A DNA stretch of 6,093 nt from JBEKHT01 sp050012135 (GTDB taxonomy: Bacteria; Chloroflexota; Anaerolineae; Anaerolineales; RBG-16-64-43): the NCBI GenBank assembly GCA_050012135.1, contig JBEKHT010000109.1, positions 1 through 6,093 of the forward strand, read 5' to 3'. Every line of letters starts with the position of its first letter. Position 1 is the stretch's first letter. The position numbers were made by a program, and so were the translations under genes. The notes beneath the pieces were generated by a model. The model was not told the origin of the DNA. It made no database searches and saw nothing but the letters and a program-made list of their open reading frames with translations. Shown piece by piece: positions 5,152 to 6,093 of the stretch.

Positions 5152-6093
5152 CTATGCGAAGAGCTCGTTGACCTTGCCCAGGGCTTCAATCAGGCGATCG
5201 ACCTCCTCGCGCGTGTTATAGAGATAGAAAGAGGCTCGGGTCGTCGCCGCCAAGCCGTAGCGTTCATGCAGAGGCATCGCGCAGTGGTGACCCGCGCGGA
5301 CCGCCAGACCGTAGCGATCCAACACCTGGGCAACGTCGTGGGGGTGGGCCGACTTCATCGAGAAGGAAGTCACCCCGCCCCTCGCCTCCGCGGGCGGGCC
5401 ATAGACCCGCAATCCAGGAATTTCCGACAGCCGGTCCAGGGCATACGCCTCGATCTCCTGTTCATGCGAATGAACCGCCCCCATGCCGACGCTCTCCAGA
5501 AAGTCGATCGCCGCCCTCAGCCCAATCGCCTCGGCGATCGCAGGGGTTCCGGCCTCGAACTTGTGCGGAACCTCGTTGGGCTCGAACCCGCGCAGGTGCA
5601 CGCGGCGAATCATTTCCCCACCGCCCAGGAATGGAGGCATCGCCTCGAGCAGCGCCCGCTTGGCGTACAGGACGCCAATCCCTGTCGGCCCACACATCTT
5701 ATGGCCCGAGAAAGCGAGGAAATCAGCGTCCAGGGACCTCACGTTCACCGCCATGTGGGGGACCGATTGGGCTCCGTCCACGAGAACGAGCGCCCCCGCC
5801 TGGTGCGCCTTGCGGGCAATCTCCTCGACCGGGTTGATCGTCCCCAGCACGTTGGACATTTGAGTGAGGGCAACCAGCCCGGGCCTTTTTTCCTCCAGCA
5901 AGCGCTCCAGGGAAGGATAATCGAGCTGCCCCTGCTCGGTCACGGGGACGAACTCCAGCTTCAGACCCCGCTCGCTGGCGAGCATTTGCCAGGGCACGAT
6001 ATTGGAGTGATGTTCCATCTCGGTCAGGAGGATTGTGTCTCCCGAGTGAAGATTCGCTTTCGCCCAGGTCTGCATCACCAAATTAATGGATTC
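5152..6093 (-). CDS. sufS: Cysteine desulfurase SufS, N-terminus outside window
   Basis: This PLP enzyme converts L-cysteine to L-alanine and leaves a persulfide on its active-site cysteine for the SUF pathway. The frame is open through the right edge (ESINLVMQTW at the edge continues the family match), so 313 residues are seen and about 94 are missing; the total would be near 407, as in E. coli SufS. Using residue numbers from the edge, PLP-stacking His29 is in EMEHHSN, Asp106 and Gln109 in DGAQS, PLP-Schiff-base Lys132 in SGHKMCGPTG, and nucleophile Cys271 in RAGHHCAMPL. Spacings match E. coli His123, Lys226 and Cys364. The class-II RAGHHCAMPL loop distinguishes it from IscS/NifS. The stop is TAG at 5152-5154. 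sufU follows 41 bases later, so SufU is the likely sulfur acceptor instead of SufE. Other suf genes (sufB, sufC, sufD) are expected upstream, beyond 6093. Confidence 0.96.
   Translation of the reverse strand, partial: ESINLVMQTWAKANLHSGDTILLTEMEHHSNIVPWQMLASERGLKLEFVPVTEQGQLDYPSLERLLEEKRPGLVALTQMSNVLGTINPVEEIARKAHQAGALVLVDGAQSVPHMAVNVRSLDADFLAFSGHKMCGPTGIGVLYAKRALLEAMPPFLGGGEMIRRVHLRGFEPNEVPHKFEAGTPAIAEAIGLRAAIDFLESVGMGAVHSHEQEIEAYALDRLSEIPGLRVYGPPAEARGGVTSFSMKSAHPHDVAQVLDRYGLAVRAGHHCAMPLHERYGLAATTRASFYLYNTREEVDRLIEALGKVNELFA

Overview
This is an ordinary-looking stretch of a high-GC bacterial chromosome with dense gene packing. It holds five genes, two of them cut by the window edges: the C-terminal half of a phosphonate-type ABC transporter permease (+), a stand-alone HNH endonuclease (+), a pyruvate, phosphate dikinase (-), a small Rieske-type ferredoxin (-), a SufU-type Fe-S scaffold/sulfurtransferase (-) and most of a SufS cysteine desulfurase (-). 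That is six coding regions, four of them complete. I see no tRNA, rRNA, CRISPR array, insertion sequence or phage gene.

Layout: positions 1-432 carry the phnE fragment, followed by a hairpin and then a good extended -10 promoter at 584-613 that drives the HNH gene (638-1141). The HNH gene converges with the minus-strand block, and a perfect 12-bp hairpin at 1209-1237 separates them and can act in both directions. On the minus strand, in transcription order, come sufS (cut at the right edge), sufU, the Rieske ferredoxin, a 275-base spacer, and ppdK.

The sufS-sufU-Rieske set is the end of a SUF iron-sulfur cluster assembly operon. SufS takes sulfur from cysteine, SufU receives it, and a SufBCD scaffold (expected beyond position 6093, not seen) would build the cluster. 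The small Rieske protein could be an electron carrier for the pathway or simply a co-expressed client. ppdK lies in the same direction but after a spacer with a possible weak terminator and its own ribosome binding site, so it may be a separate unit. PPDK interconverts pyruvate and PEP and fits an organism with PPi- or AMP-linked carbon metabolism.

Organism: SufS with SufU (not SufE/IscU), a SufU without the usual internal insertion, and the style of the HNH protein suggest a Chloroflexota-like or related deep-branching, probably uncultured lineage. This is a guess from recalled family resemblance, not a search. I did not find a new biological system here. The most useful oddities are the insertion-less SufU, the near-leaderless start region of the HNH gene, and the ambiguous leader of ppdK.
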